Source: CAYLUN01 sp964386865
GTDB lineage: Bacteria > Verrucomicrobiota > Kiritimatiellia > RFP12 > UBA1067
Direction of reading: 5' to 3'
DNA length: 64,000 nucleotides
Assembly: GCA_964386865.1 (NCBI GenBank)
Contig: CAYLUN010000013.1
Coordinates: 34,302-98,301 of the forward strand
The notes below the pieces were generated by a model, which had not been told where the DNA came from, did no database searches, and saw nothing but the letters and a program-made list of their open reading frames with translations. Position numbers and translations under genes: made by a program. This document shows positions 1 through 8,201 of this stretch, piece by piece (position 1 is the stretch's first letter; each line of letters starts with the position of its first letter).

Positions 1-22
1 CCCGCTGAACAAGCAATTCCAC

Positions 23-87
23 TTCGGCGTTCGGCGTTCGGCGTTTCTCCCCTCTCCACTTGAGCGTTGAACGTTCAGCGTTGAGCG
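23..87. repeat. Heptamer tandem arrays TTCGGCG and TTGAGCG
   Basis: Three 7-bp units TTCGGCG run from 23 to 43. After a short spacer, four units of the TTGAGCG type (TTGAGCG, TTGAACG, TTCAGCG, TTGAGCG) run from 60 to 87. The second array, with its flanking CTCCACT and TTCTCC, reappears almost unchanged at 3786-3813. The period is exactly seven and there are no spacers, so this is not a CRISPR array. Confidence 0.85.
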
Positions 88-98
88 TTTATTTCTCC

Positions 99-346
99 TA
101 CCGGTGGGTGCGATTTTACTTCGTTGCATCGCACCCAGAAGTCAGAATTCAGGAGTCAGAATTCAGAATTGCTTCGCAACGACTTACATACGAAAGCGCC
201 GCCCAAAAAGGTGTCTCCCAAAGAGGAGACAGGAAGAATCTCGCGCGAATCGGACATAACTCGTTGGCATCCAACTCCTGAATTCTGGCTTCTGGCTTCT
301 GAATTCTGTGCGATTGCAATAGTTTGCAATCGCACCCCCTACCGGT
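99..346. repeat. Composite inverted-repeat element built from opposed heptamer arrays
   Basis: Going inward from both ends, the halves mirror each other. Outer GGGTGCGAT (106-114) pairs with ATCGCACCC (128-136). Five CAGAATT-type heptamers (136-170) face five AATTCTG-type heptamers (274-308). GTGCGATTGCAA (308-319) then pairs with its complement at 324-335. ACCGGT sequences close both ends. The core has a small hairpin (GTCTCC / GGAGAC near 213-230) and no convincing open reading frame. It resembles a MITE or REP cluster; no encoded function was seen. Confidence 0.75.
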
Positions 347-385
347 CGACTGAGTCTCCCGGCGTTGACGGCGGCCGTCAAAAGC

Positions 386-412
386 CGTATGCTGGGGCCG
401 TTTTCCGGTCGG
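386..412. repeat. 27-bp repeat shared with 49228-49254
   Basis: This 27-bp stretch beginning CGTATGCTGGGGCCG is identical to 49228-49254. Both copies are followed within about 70 bp by GGAGGGTCGGATGT. Here the copy lies about 80 bp before the esterase start at 489. At 49 kb it lies upstream of the SWIM gene on the other strand. It could be a dispersed repeat or a shared promoter-region element; the sequence alone does not decide. Confidence 0.7.
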
Positions 413-488
413 ATAGGGAGACCGCCCGGAGGGTCGGATGTCGATGGCGTGACATCGGCGCGTGCAACACAAATAAGGGGGATGTTCC

Positions 489-2672
489 ATGAAGAGAGTA
501 CTGGCGCTAGTGGCCGCGGTGATCCTGGTGAGCGGCGCGCGGGCCGATGTACGGCTGGCGTCGCTGTTCAGCGATAACATGGTCGTGCAGCGCGAGACCG
601 CCGCGACGTTCTGGGGCTGGGCGCAGCCCGGCGAGAAGATCGCCGTCACCGCTTCGTGGGGCGCGACTGCAGCGGCCACGGCTGCAGCCGATGGCGCCTG
701 GCGGCTGAAGCTCAAGACGCCCGCGGCGGGCGGCCCGTTCACCATCACGGTCAAGGGACAGAACACCATCGAGCTCAAAAATGTCCTCTCCGGCGAAGTC
801 TGGCTCTGCTCGGGCCAGTCGAACATGGGCATGACCGTCGGCAGCGTGACCAACGCGCAGGCCGAAATCGCGGCGGCAGACTATCCGCAGATCCGCCTGC
901 TCTCCGTGAACCTGACGACGGCGAACGAGCCGCAGAAGGAGTGCAAGGTGCGCGGGTGGGAAACCTGCGCCAGTAACACCGTCGGCGCGTTCACGGCGGC
1001 AGGCTATTTCTTCGGCCGTAAGCTCCACAAGGACCTGAAGGTTCCGATCGGGCTGATCAACTCGTCGTGGGGCGGCACGTGCATCGAGGCGTGGACCTCA
1101 TGGGAGGTGCAGAAGGATGACCCCGCGATGCAGGCGCTCAAGAAGAGCTGGGACGAGCGCGACAAGACCTACACGCCGGAAGCGGATCAGAAGCAGTTCG
1201 AAGCCGACAAGCAGGCGCTGGCCGCCTGGAACAAGGGCGACAAGAAAACGAAGGCGCCGCGCCCGCGCCTGCAGGGCCAGCCGCTCAAGAGCCAGAACTA
1301 TCCGGCGAACCTGTTCAACGCGATGATCAACCCGCTCGTGCCGTTCGCGATCAAGGGCGCGATCTGGTATCAGGGAGAAGGCAACAGCGGGCGCGGCAAG
1401 GAATATCGCGGCCAGATGGAGCGCCTGATCGTCAACTGGCGTATGCAGTGGGGCACTGACTTTCCGTTCTACTTCGTGCAGCTTCCGAATTACATGGCGC
1501 CGTGGCAGAGCCCCGTGGAAGACGGCGGCTGGCCGCAAATCCGCGAGTCGTTCGCGAAGACCGCCAAGGAAGTGCCGAACACCGGCATGGCCATCACGAT
1601 CGACATCGGCGAAGAGAACGATATCCATCCGAAGAACAAGCAGGACGTCGGCGACCGCCTCGCGCGCGTGGCGCTGCGCAAGACGTATGGCTTGAAGGGC
1701 TTTGCCTGGAGCGGGCCGGTGGCGGAGTCGTGCACGTTTGCGGACGGCAAAGCCGTGGTCCGCTTCGACAACGGCGGCGCGCCGCTCGCGGTCAAGGGCG
1801 GCGGCAAGCTCTACGGCTTCGCGCTGACCGGCGCCGACGGGCTGACGGTTCACGCCGACGCCGTCATCGAAGGCAAGGACACCGTGATCGTCTCCTCGCC
1901 CAAGGTCCCGCAGCCGGCCGTGGTCCACTACGCGTGGGCCAACAACCCGGTCGGCGTCAACCTCGCGAACGCGGAGGGCCTGCCTGCCTCCCCGTTCCGC
2001 TTTGGCGAGATGCCGAAGTTCGACGTGTTCTCCAAGCTGCTTCCGGACGAAGCCAAAGCCTACAAGCTGCTCTACGCCTTCGATCCGCTCGCGGGCAAGC
2101 TGACCGACGGCGGCACGCGCTTCGCCTATGACGCTGACAACTCCGCGCAGCTCAAGGGGCCGTTCAAGAAGGTCGCCTACTTCCTCGCGCTGCGAGACCG
2201 GGCGGGCGCGACGACCTACGCGTTCGTCGCCATGGATCCGTTCACGCCCGACGTCGCGAAGCTCGGCGTGCCGTGCGTCGCCAGCGGCGCGACGTTCCAG
2301 CAGCCCGTCACCGGCGCCAGCGTGAAGAGTAACGCCAAGGGCGTAGCGGCCGGCGAGTTCGCCGAGGGCTGCAACATCGAGTTCTATCCTTGCAACTTCG
2401 GATCGCAGAACGCGGCCAAGATCCCAGGCGCGGAAGAGGGCGTGTACGATTTCGGTGACGCCATGGACCCGAAGGGCGGCGCGGGTTACGGCGCGATGCA
2501 GATCCATAACTGGAAAGCCAAGCACTCGATCCTCTGCTTCAACAAGTTCGGCGGCGGCCACTCTTGCGACCTGGGCCTCGGCAACTCCGAGGGCAAGACG
2601 CGCGACTGGACCTTCACCTCCAGTGCGAAGGACGTCAGCCAGGCCCAGCTCCTCGTGCTGGTTCTGCCGTGA
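489..2672 (+). CDS. Secreted sialate O-acetylesterase family (SGNH) esterase
   Basis: A predicted exported esterase that removes acetyl groups from sugars, of the sialate 9-O-acetylesterase (SASA/DUF303) type. Residues 1-19 form a signal peptide. The SGNH block I motif GQSNM sits at residues 109-113 with nucleophile Ser111. A WGGT block follows, then WYQGEGNSGRG, and the catalytic Asp/His pair is probably D378 and H380 in NDIHPKNKQDVGDRLA. After about residue 490 there is a further ~230-residue domain, rich in Gly and Asp, that I do not recognise. The ATG at 489 follows a purine-rich AATAAGGGGG. The family also contains acetylxylan esterases, and with xylanase and arabinofuranosidase genes nearby a plant-polysaccharide substrate is as likely as sialic acid. 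Confidence 0.9.
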   Translation: MKRVLALVAAVILVSGARADVRLASLFSDNMVVQRETAATFWGWAQPGEKIAVTASWGATAAATAAADGAWRLKLKTPAAGGPFTITVKGQNTIELKNVLSGEVWLCSGQSNMGMTVGSVTNAQAEIAAADYPQIRLLSVNLTTANEPQKECKVRGWETCASNTVGAFTAAGYFFGRKLHKDLKVPIGLINSSWGGTCIEAWTSWEVQKDDPAMQALKKSWDERDKTYTPEADQKQFEADKQALAAWNKGDKKTKAPRPRLQGQPLKSQNYPANLFNAMINPLVPFAIKGAIWYQGEGNSGRGKEYRGQMERLIVNWRMQWGTDFPFYFVQLPNYMAPWQSPVEDGGWPQIRESFAKTAKEVPNTGMAITIDIGEENDIHPKNKQDVGDRLARVALRKTYGLKGFAWSGPVAESCTFADGKAVVRFDNGGAPLAVKGGGKLYGFALTGADGLTVHADAVIEGKDTVIVSSPKVPQPAVVHYAWANNPVGVNLANAEGLPASPFRFGEMPKFDVFSKLLPDEAKAYKLLYAFDPLAGKLTDGGTRFAYDADNSAQLKGPFKKVAYFLALRDRAGATTYAFVAMDPFTPDVAKLGVPCVASGATFQQPVTGASVKSNAKGVAAGEFAEGCNIEFYPCNFGSQNAAKIPGAEEGVYDFGDAMDPKGGAGYGAMQIHNWKAKHSILCFNKFGGGHSCDLGLGNSEGKTRDWTFTSSAKDVSQAQLLVLVLP

Positions 2673-2830
2673 CTTAACGGCTCACCGCAGGTTCGCCCCC
2701 CAGCGCCCGCCTTGTCCGCAGGCCTGGGGGGCGAGGCTGTGCCGAGCCGTCCTGCGCCCGCTTCGTATAATGTTGCCCCAAAGGCATTCATTCATTTTAC
2801 GCTTCTACGATCCCGAAGCCTTCGCGTGCG

Positions 2831-2859
2831 TTGACTGAATGACGCATGTCAGGTAAGCT
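2831..2859 (+). promoter_or_regulatory. Possible sigma-70 promoter for the TIM-barrel gene
   Basis: TTGACT (2831-2836) and TAAGCT (2854-2859) are 17 bp apart. They end about 26 bp before the ATG at 2886, which has a strong GGAGGAG ribosome binding site. The -35 is good; the -10 keeps only the three most conserved positions. This is a pattern match only. Confidence 0.35.
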
Positions 2860-2885
2860 GTTGTCAACCTAACGGAGGAGTTTAC

Positions 2886-3755
2886 ATGAAACGTTGTCTG
2901 CTTGTTTTGTCCGCTTTTCTGTCATTCACCGCAACCCTGTGTTCGGTGGCGCAATCTGTTGGAACCAGTTCGTCGTTCAAAGGCCCCGTTGGGCTGCAGC
3001 TCTACTCCCTGCGGGATCAGATCAAGCAGCAGGGCGCAACCGCGCTGGACTTTGTCAAAGCGCAAGGTTTCGTCGAGGTCGAGATCGGCCTCGAAAGCCA
3101 TTACGGCCTGACCGCAGAGGCGATGAAGGCGGCCCTTGACGCGCGCGGCCTGAAGCCGATCGCCGCCCACGCCAGCCTCGACTTCATCCTGAAGCAGACC
3201 GAGAAAGCCGTCGCTGAGGCCAAGCGCTTCGGGCTTCAGTATGTCGGCGTCGCCTGGGCCCCGCACAAGAAACCCTTGGACGAACAGCAGGTTCTGAAAA
3301 TCGCCGAGGGCTTTAACCAAGCCGGGAAGCTGCTCAAAGAGCACGGGCTCCAGTTCTTCTACCACAACCACGGCTTCGAATTCCAGCCGTACAAGGACGG
3401 AACCCTGTTCGACCTGCTTGTGCAGAAGACCGACCCCGACCTCGTCAAATTCGAGATGGACGTCCTCTGGGTGATTCATCCCGGCCAAGACCCGGTCACT
3501 TTGCTGAAGAAGTATCCGAACCGCTGGGCGCTGATGCACTTGAAAGACCTGCGCAAAGGGGTCAAGGGCGATTTCAGCGGCGGCACCTCGCTAGACAACG
3601 ACGTGGCGCTCGGCAGCGGGCAAGCCGACTACGCCGCCATTCTGAAGACCGCGCAGGACATCGGCGTCAAACACTTCTTCATCGAGGACGAAAGCCCCGT
3701 CGTGCTACAGCAGATCCCGACCAGCTTGAAATTCCTGTCGTCGGTGGCGTTCTAA
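2886..3755 (+). CDS. Secreted xylose-isomerase-like TIM-barrel protein (sugar phosphate isomerase/epimerase family)
   Basis: A 289-residue protein of the AP-endonuclease-2/xylose-isomerase-like TIM-barrel family. A signal peptide (about residues 1-23) indicates export. Family landmarks in order are GLQLYSLRDQI near the start, a helix with VEVEIG, the conserved HNHGFEF, the metal-site-like FEMDVLW, HLKDLRKG, and FFIEDES near the end. Members interconvert or oxidise sugars and inositols; exported members are common in PVC and Bacteroidetes genomes and are mostly uncharacterised. The start is well defined by AACGGAGGAG seven bases before the ATG. It follows the esterase gene after 213 bp and may have its own promoter. 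The specific substrate cannot be read from the sequence. Confidence 0.85.
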   Translation: MKRCLLVLSAFLSFTATLCSVAQSVGTSSSFKGPVGLQLYSLRDQIKQQGATALDFVKAQGFVEVEIGLESHYGLTAEAMKAALDARGLKPIAAHASLDFILKQTEKAVAEAKRFGLQYVGVAWAPHKKPLDEQQVLKIAEGFNQAGKLLKEHGLQFFYHNHGFEFQPYKDGTLFDLLVQKTDPDLVKFEMDVLWVIHPGQDPVTLLKKYPNRWALMHLKDLRKGVKGDFSGGTSLDNDVALGSGQADYAAILKTAQDIGVKHFFIEDESPVVLQQIPTSLKFLSSVAF

Positions 3756-3785
3756 CAGCCGCTCGGCGTTTCTACCCGTCTCCAC

Positions 3786-3813
3786 TTGAGCGTTGAGCGT
3801 TCAGCGTTGAGCG
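3786..3813. repeat. Heptamer array TTGAGCG, second copy
   Basis: Four contiguous heptamers (TTGAGCG, TTGAGCG, TTCAGCG, TTGAGCG) begin 31 bp after the TIM-barrel stop codon and 36 bp before the end of the convergent GH127 gene. The array and its flanks closely match 48-93. One heptamer differs by one base, as in a diverged copy. Confidence 0.85.
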
Positions 3814-3849
3814 TTCTTCTCCACTGCCTACCGCCGACTGCCCCCCGGC

Positions 3850-5760
3850 TTATTCCGTTGGCCCGTACTCTTCCGGGAACCAGGTGCGGTAGTAGTTGTC
3901 GCGATGCCAGGTGTTGCCGGCGGATGCGTAGTCGCAGAAGAAAACGGTTTGCTGCAGCGCGCCTTCCGGGTTCTCGTGGTGCGAGCCGATCGGAAGCGTC
4001 GCGGAAAACGCCATCCACATGTCATCCGAAGGCGTGCGCACGTCGGCGAAACCCGGCATGCGCTGTCCGTCCTTGATGCCCCGCCGGAACGGCTCGGTGA
4101 AATCACCGTCGCTGAAGCGGCTGTCGCGGGCCAGGAGGACCGGGCCGCGCGTAAAGGCGATGTTGTGCCCGAGCGTGTGGGCCACGACGGGCATATCGAA
4201 CTTGATTTCAACGATGTCGCCGAGCTTCCATTCGCGCTCAACCGTGAAATAGGCTCCGCACACGGCGCCCTTCTGCTCCTGGCCGTTCACTTTCACGACC
4301 GTCGCTTCGCTCCATTTCGGAATGCGCAGCTTCAGCGGAACGACGCCTGCGTTTTCGGTGTGGCTGACGATCCGGGCGGCGTTCGAGCGCGGATAAAGGG
4401 AATACATGTCAAAGGCGACCTTCTTGCCGGTCTTGGGAATGACGCCCTTCACAAGCGCGGATGAATAGAAGTTGAAGACCGCCGCGTCGTCCTTCGTGCG
4501 GAAAAGCTCCTTGAGGAAGCAGAGGAAGCCGCGCGGGCCGTTCGCCGTGCAGCAATCCGTATGCATGTAGCAGTGGTGCTGACCGTGATAGCGGTTGCCT
4601 GAAAGCGGCGTGTAGCCGGCGAACTCCGAGCCGTCCGCCTTCATCGCGCCGAGATAGGCATTGTAAAACGTGCGCTCGATCTCATCCGCCCACTTCGTGT
4701 CGCCCGTCAGGTCGAGCAGCTTCTCGCAAAAGCGCATCCACGTCGTCGTCACGCACGTCTCTTGGAGCCGCAAATAGGGCAGATGCTGCTTCCGCGCGCC
4801 GTGAAACCACGCTTCCGAACACGCGCAGCCGCCGGCGAGGTTGATCTCCTCTTTGATGATGTCGTTGCCGGTCGCGACCGCCGCGTCGAAAAGATCCTTG
4901 CGCCCCGTAACCTCGAAGTATTCGAGCATGCCCTGATAGCAGCTCATCATCTCGTAGGATTTCCAGCGGTTGTGCTTCATCACGTAGGCGCCGTTGGTCT
5001 CCGGCGTGTTGCCGTAGCCGTTGCGGTCCGCGACGGAAATGCCTTTCAAGGCGAGGTCGAGCAGCCGCGGACCGTCTTCCGCTTCGGTCATGTCCTTGAC
5101 GAGAACCGCCGCGAAATCAAGGTACTTCTTGTCCTCGGTCCGCTTGTAGAGCCACATCACGGGCTCCAGGATCGACGAGCTCGCATAGCCGGACCAGTTG
5201 CCGGTCTGGTACAGATGCCGGCCGCGCTTGCCGCCGGGCCCCAGCTCGGCGATCACATAATCGCAAACCCGCTTGCACGCCTCCAGGACTTCGGGTGCCT
5301 TCGTCGCATCGTAGTAGTGCATGAGCCCCATCATCGTGTACTTCATGCCCCAGACGTCCCACCCTTCGTTGCAGCGCAGCGCGTCAGGGTAATTGCCGAT
5401 GTATCCGCACGCCTCCTGCGAAGCGAGCATGCGCGCGATGCCGCGGTCGACATCCGACTTCAGCTTCGCGGAACCGGTGTACTGCAGATACGGCATGGCG
5501 GAGTGCATGTACTTGCCCCAGAACTCCGTCTGCCACCAGCCCTTGGTCTCCGTCTTTTCCAGGAACGGCGCGGTGATGTAGTCGACGTCCGTCCCGACCA
5601 CGTGGCTCTGGATCATCGCATCGAGCCGCTCGCCGAGATAACCCTTGAGCCGCACGTCGCCGATGGTACAGGCGCTCGGCACCTGAGACTTTCCGGAATC
5701 CTCGGCGGAAGCGACGAGAGCCGCAAAAACCGCGATCACAGGGATCATCATTCGTTTCAT
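3850..5760 (-). CDS. Secreted GH127-type beta-L-arabinofuranosidase
   Basis: A 636-residue exported protein (signal peptide about residues 1-19) of the glycoside hydrolase 127/DUF1680 family, which releases beta-L-arabinofuranose from arabinose-bearing glycans. The all-alpha barrel signature is present. The family's zinc and catalytic site is clear: Glu334 and Cys336 in LQETCVTT, then Cys403-Cys404 in TDCCTANGPRG. In the characterised bifidobacterial enzyme HypBA1 the equivalents are E338, C340, C417 and C418, so all four are retained and the enzyme is probably active. The beta-sandwich C-terminal half follows (RIPKW motif near residue 500). The ATG at 5760 has GGAG about 12 bases upstream. 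It converges on the TIM-barrel gene and fits an arabinoxylan-degrading role alongside the GH10 gene. Confidence 0.9.
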   Translation of the reverse strand: MKRMMIPVIAVFAALVASAEDSGKSQVPSACTIGDVRLKGYLGERLDAMIQSHVVGTDVDYITAPFLEKTETKGWWQTEFWGKYMHSAMPYLQYTGSAKLKSDVDRGIARMLASQEACGYIGNYPDALRCNEGWDVWGMKYTMMGLMHYYDATKAPEVLEACKRVCDYVIAELGPGGKRGRHLYQTGNWSGYASSSILEPVMWLYKRTEDKKYLDFAAVLVKDMTEAEDGPRLLDLALKGISVADRNGYGNTPETNGAYVMKHNRWKSYEMMSCYQGMLEYFEVTGRKDLFDAAVATGNDIIKEEINLAGGCACSEAWFHGARKQHLPYLRLQETCVTTTWMRFCEKLLDLTGDTKWADEIERTFYNAYLGAMKADGSEFAGYTPLSGNRYHGQHHCYMHTDCCTANGPRGFLCFLKELFRTKDDAAVFNFYSSALVKGVIPKTGKKVAFDMYSLYPRSNAARIVSHTENAGVVPLKLRIPKWSEATVVKVNGQEQKGAVCGAYFTVEREWKLGDIVEIKFDMPVVAHTLGHNIAFTRGPVLLARDSRFSDGDFTEPFRRGIKDGQRMPGFADVRTPSDDMWMAFSATLPIGSHHENPEGALQQTVFFCDYASAGNTWHRDNYYRTWFPEEYGPTE

Positions 5761-5850
5761 TCTTTTTCAAGCTCCTTAAGCCATGGATAATAGTTCCCTT
5801 TCTATTCGCAGTCAACTGTCACGACCCCTCAACTGTCCCATCCGGCGCCC

Positions 5851-5920
5851 CGCGCGTCGCCGGTCGCTGGTCGCGAGTCCTCCCCCAATTTTCGACGCGC
5901 GACTTGCGACGCGCGACTCG
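5851..5920. repeat. Opposed heptamer arrays left of the four-helix pseudogene
   Basis: Four units CGCGCGT, CGCCGGT, CGCTGGT, CGCGAGT (5851-5878) face four units CGACGCG, CGACTTG, CGACGCG, CGACTCG (5893-5920). The second set is the approximate reverse complement of the first, so the region can fold into a hairpin. A matching pair lies on the other side of the pseudogene at 6693-6781. Confidence 0.85.
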
Positions 5921-5955
5921 CGTGATAGAATGGAGGCGCGAAAAGGAGATCATTC

Positions 5956-6685
5956 ATGGGTACGATCTTTAACAAGAGCGGAGGGTATCGCAGGCTCTAT
6001 TCGTTCAATTTCGCGACGATCGTCCACTTGGGAACCATCAGCTTCGTCCGTCGCTTCGTTGATTGGAAGGACGATCCGCTCGGCAAGCTGGCCGGCCAAA
6101 TGGTCGGCGCGTCACGCTCCGGCAAGCAGAACATCGTCGAAGGCTCGGAGCGGGCCAAGACCTCCACGGAGACGGAGATCAAGCTGACGGATGTCGCCAA
6201 AGGAAGCCTAGCGGAGCTGCTGGGTGATCTTGAGGATTTTCTGGCCTGCCGGGGCTCGATCCCGTGGAGCATTCACTCGAAGGACTAAAAGGCCGTCAAC
6301 GGCATTACGCTTGAGCCGTTTGAGTATACCGATGACGCCCTGCACGACTACTAGACCTACCTGCACCGCGAGAAGGCGAAACTCGACCCCTGGCTCGAAC
6401 ACGCCGACGCGACGGTCGTCGCCAACGCGCTGATCGTCCTCGTGCAGCGCACGTTGTCGCTCTTGGGCAAGCAGATTCAGTCTCAAGAGGCCGCCTTTGT
6501 CGAGTCCGGCGGCATTCGCGAGCGCATGACCCAAGCGCGTGTCGCCGCGCGCGACACCGAGACGCCCGCCTGTCCCCGAGTGCGGCAAGCCCATGCGCCG
6601 ACGCCACTCCGGCAAAGGCGATTTCTGGGGCTGCTCCGGTTACCCTGACTGTCGCGGCACCCGCGACATCCCTCAGCCCCCCTAA
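5956..6685 (+). pseudogene. Broken four-helix-bundle suffix-domain protein with C-terminal zinc finger
   Basis: From the ATG at 5956 the frame reads GGYRRLYSFNFATIVHLGT, then GASRSGKQNIVEGSERAKTS, typical of four-helix-bundle suffix-domain (S23/IVP-like) proteins. It hits TAA at 6286 and TAG at 6352 but continues in the same frame through the expected conserved helices (ANALIVLVQRTLSLLGKQ, then VESGGIRERM). At the CCCC run 6574-6577 one extra C shifts the frame. In the next frame the protein ends in a topoisomerase-type zinc finger (CPECGKPM, then GCSGYPDCRG) and a stop at 6683-6685. Two stops plus a frameshift indicate decay. Opposed heptamer arrays flank it on both sides. The intact protein's role is unknown; relatives include IVP and Avd-like proteins. 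Confidence 0.8.
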
Positions 6686-6692
6686 TCCGCCC

Positions 6693-6781
6693 CGCGCGTC
6701 GCCAGACGCCCCTCACCCCCGCGCGTCGCGTGTCGCTTGTCCTGACAGCAGTGGCGACGCGCGACGTGCGACATGCGACGC
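6693..6781. repeat. Opposed heptamer arrays right of the four-helix pseudogene
   Basis: CGCGCGT and CGCCAGA (6693-6706), then CGCGCGT, CGCGTGT, CGCTTGT (6720-6740), face GCGACGC, GCGACGT, GCGACAT, GCGACGC (6754-6781). The units are the same family as 5851-5920, so the decayed gene between them is bracketed by matching palindromic arrays. Confidence 0.85.
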
Positions 6782-7013
6782 GCGGAAGGGAAAGCGGATC
6801 AAGTTCAGGCCCCGCCCTTCTCCGCGCCCGCGCGCTCTGGCTGTCGCCCTATCCGGCAGACATGCTCGCCGCTACGCGCGAAACCTGCCTCGCCTGCAAC
6901 GGGTGGGCAAAACGCCTCGCCAGGGCGCGACCGCTGGGCGAGCCATGGCGTATCGAACCGGCGGCTCGCGGGGACGCTCGCCAGATTGTGATCGCTGTTA
7001 TGATCATAATTAT

Positions 7014-7152
7014 AATCGTAATCCTACTCGTAATCGAAATCCATGCCGGGATAAAGATGGAGGGGGAAAGATTAAGATTAAGAGCAAGATTACGATTAGG
7101 GTTTATGCGCCGAATATCTCGCCCGCCGCTCTTTCACGCTGAAGCCGATCGG
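7014..7152. repeat. Hexamer-armed inverted element with 44-bp box, next to RAYT
   Basis: Five 6-bp units of the AATCGT/AATCCT type (7014-7043) face five GATTAA/GATTAC-type units (7070-7099), forming inverted arms round a 26-bp loop. Ten bases later comes a 44-bp box (7109-7152) beginning GCCGAATATCTCGCCCGCCG. The same arms-plus-box architecture recurs at 12436-12570, and the box alone at 10355-10396. The element ends 38 bp before the end of the tyrosine transposase gene. That is where REP-type elements are typically found next to their transposase. Confidence 0.75.
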
Positions 7153-7190
7153 CTTTGGGTTTGGACGCTTATCTGCCCCTCTGTTCGTTT

Positions 7191-8102
7191 TCATTCCTGG
7201 CCTTTTCTTAGAGCGGCGATGGCCTGGGCCCAGCGGTTGTTGAGAAGGCAGTTTTCCCGGCGCGGCACGGACTCTTCTGTGTCGGGAAAACCGCTGAGCG
7301 CAAGCGTCAGGCCGGATGCCAGCCGTTCTGCGGCGGCGCGGCCGTGCGGCTTGTACCGCGACAGTCCCCACGGGTGCAGGTAGACAAGCCGGCTGCGGGG
7401 GATCGCCGCCGCCTCGCGCGCCACCCGACGTTCTCCCGGCGAAATGAAACCGCCGATGAGTACCGCGCCCTCGCGGGCCAGCGCGAGAAGCCGCGCGACC
7501 TCCGTCTCCAGTTCCGCGCCTGCCCACCGCCGGGAGATCACGACCGGTTCCAGCCAAGGATAGTCCAGCAGGGTGTGGTCGCCGTAGGCCGTCCAGCGTG
7601 TTTCAGGCGGCAGGCGCGGGTGGACGACATCCGTTTGCTTGGCGAACCACTGCGGGTTGTCGTGCCGGAGTTGCCAACGGCGCGGGTTGTCACGCACATA
7701 ATCGGCAAAGGCGTTGAATGTCGCGGGCGTGAAGGCGACAAAGTCATGGAAGCCGTCCTCCCATACGTCGAGCGCCGGCGCGTTTTTCAGCCGCCGGATG
7801 GCCTGACGGGAGCGGGCCTTCATCCGTTCGACGATCTTCGGGAGCGAATAACGGGCGCCTCCTTTGCAGACAAAGATGCCGTGGAAGTGGTCGGGCATCA
7901 CCACGTTCAACCGGAGGCTGTAGGCCGGATCGTCCGCAGGGATGCGCTTCCACGCCTCCACCACCGCCATGCCCTCCGGGAAAAGCCGGATCTGCCCTGC
8001 CCTGATCTCCGACAGCAGAGCGCGGCGTGGCGCGGTGGCGAACGTGACGAAGTAATAGCCCTCGCCGCGGTAGTCGTGAGTCTTCAGACGGGCAAAGTGC
8101 AT
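7191..8102 (-). CDS. REP-associated tyrosine transposase (Y1/HUH family) with long C-terminal extension
   Basis: A Y1-type HUH single-strand transposase of the RAYT group. The histidine pair is in VVMPDHFHGIFV, and the catalytic tyrosine is the Y of the ADYVRDNPRRW motif. These enzymes cut and join REP palindromes. The first ~170 residues are the transposase. A further ~130-residue C-terminal part (VISRRWAGAELETEVARLL onward) includes a region that reads like a DNA-processing DprA-like or Rossmann segment (GGFISPGERR, RLVYLHPWG), seen in some RAYTs of this kind. I prefer the ATG at 8102, because the frame upstream to 8144 runs through a perfect 8-bp palindrome (8117-8134). Palindromes lie on the 5' side and the hexamer element on the 3' side. 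Confidence 0.85.
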   Translation of the reverse strand: MHFARLKTHDYRGEGYYFVTFATAPRRALLSEIRAGQIRLFPEGMAVVEAWKRIPADDPAYSLRLNVVMPDHFHGIFVCKGGARYSLPKIVERMKARSRQAIRRLKNAPALDVWEDGFHDFVAFTPATFNAFADYVRDNPRRWQLRHDNPQWFAKQTDVVHPRLPPETRWTAYGDHTLLDYPWLEPVVISRRWAGAELETEVARLLALAREGAVLIGGFISPGERRVAREAAAIPRSRLVYLHPWGLSRYKPHGRAAAERLASGLTLALSGFPDTEESVPRRENCLLNNRWAQAIAALRKGQE

Positions 8103-8116
8103 GGCGTCAGCCCCGG

Positions 8117-8134
8117 CCGGACGTGAACGTCCGG
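8117..8134. repeat. REP-like perfect palindrome at RAYT 5' end
   Basis: CCGGACGT-GA-ACGTCCGG is a perfect 8-bp stem with a two-base loop. It lies 15 bp upstream of the preferred RAYT start, in the position where these transposases usually carry their cognate REP sequence. Confidence 0.6.
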
Positions 8135-8169
8135 TATCCGCCACACCAAGAGGCTTGGCGTAGAGGATC

Positions 8170-8187
8170 GCGGCGGTTCACCGCCGC
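8170..8187. repeat. GC-rich hairpin between RAYT and the esterase gene
   Basis: GCGGCGG-TTCA-CCGCCGC forms a 7-bp perfect stem with a four-base loop. It lies just beyond the stop of the minus-strand esterase gene (8202) and could help end its transcript, but no T-run follows on either strand. It may instead be a second REP-like palindrome of the RAYT. Confidence 0.5.
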
Positions 8188-8201
8188 ACATCATACCCTA
8201 G

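Noticed and set aside
23..346. CRISPR array
   Set aside because: Repeats are 7 bp, contiguous and degenerate, with no spacers of constant length, and no cas genes are near.
5956..6685. Stop-codon recoding (TAA and TAG read through) in the four-helix gene
   Set aside because: There is also a one-base frameshift in CCCC, and other genes in the window use TAA, TAG and TGA normally; decay is simpler.
5956..6685. Diversity-generating retroelement (Avd-like four-helix protein)
   Set aside because: No reverse transcriptase, template repeat or variable repeat was found in the window.
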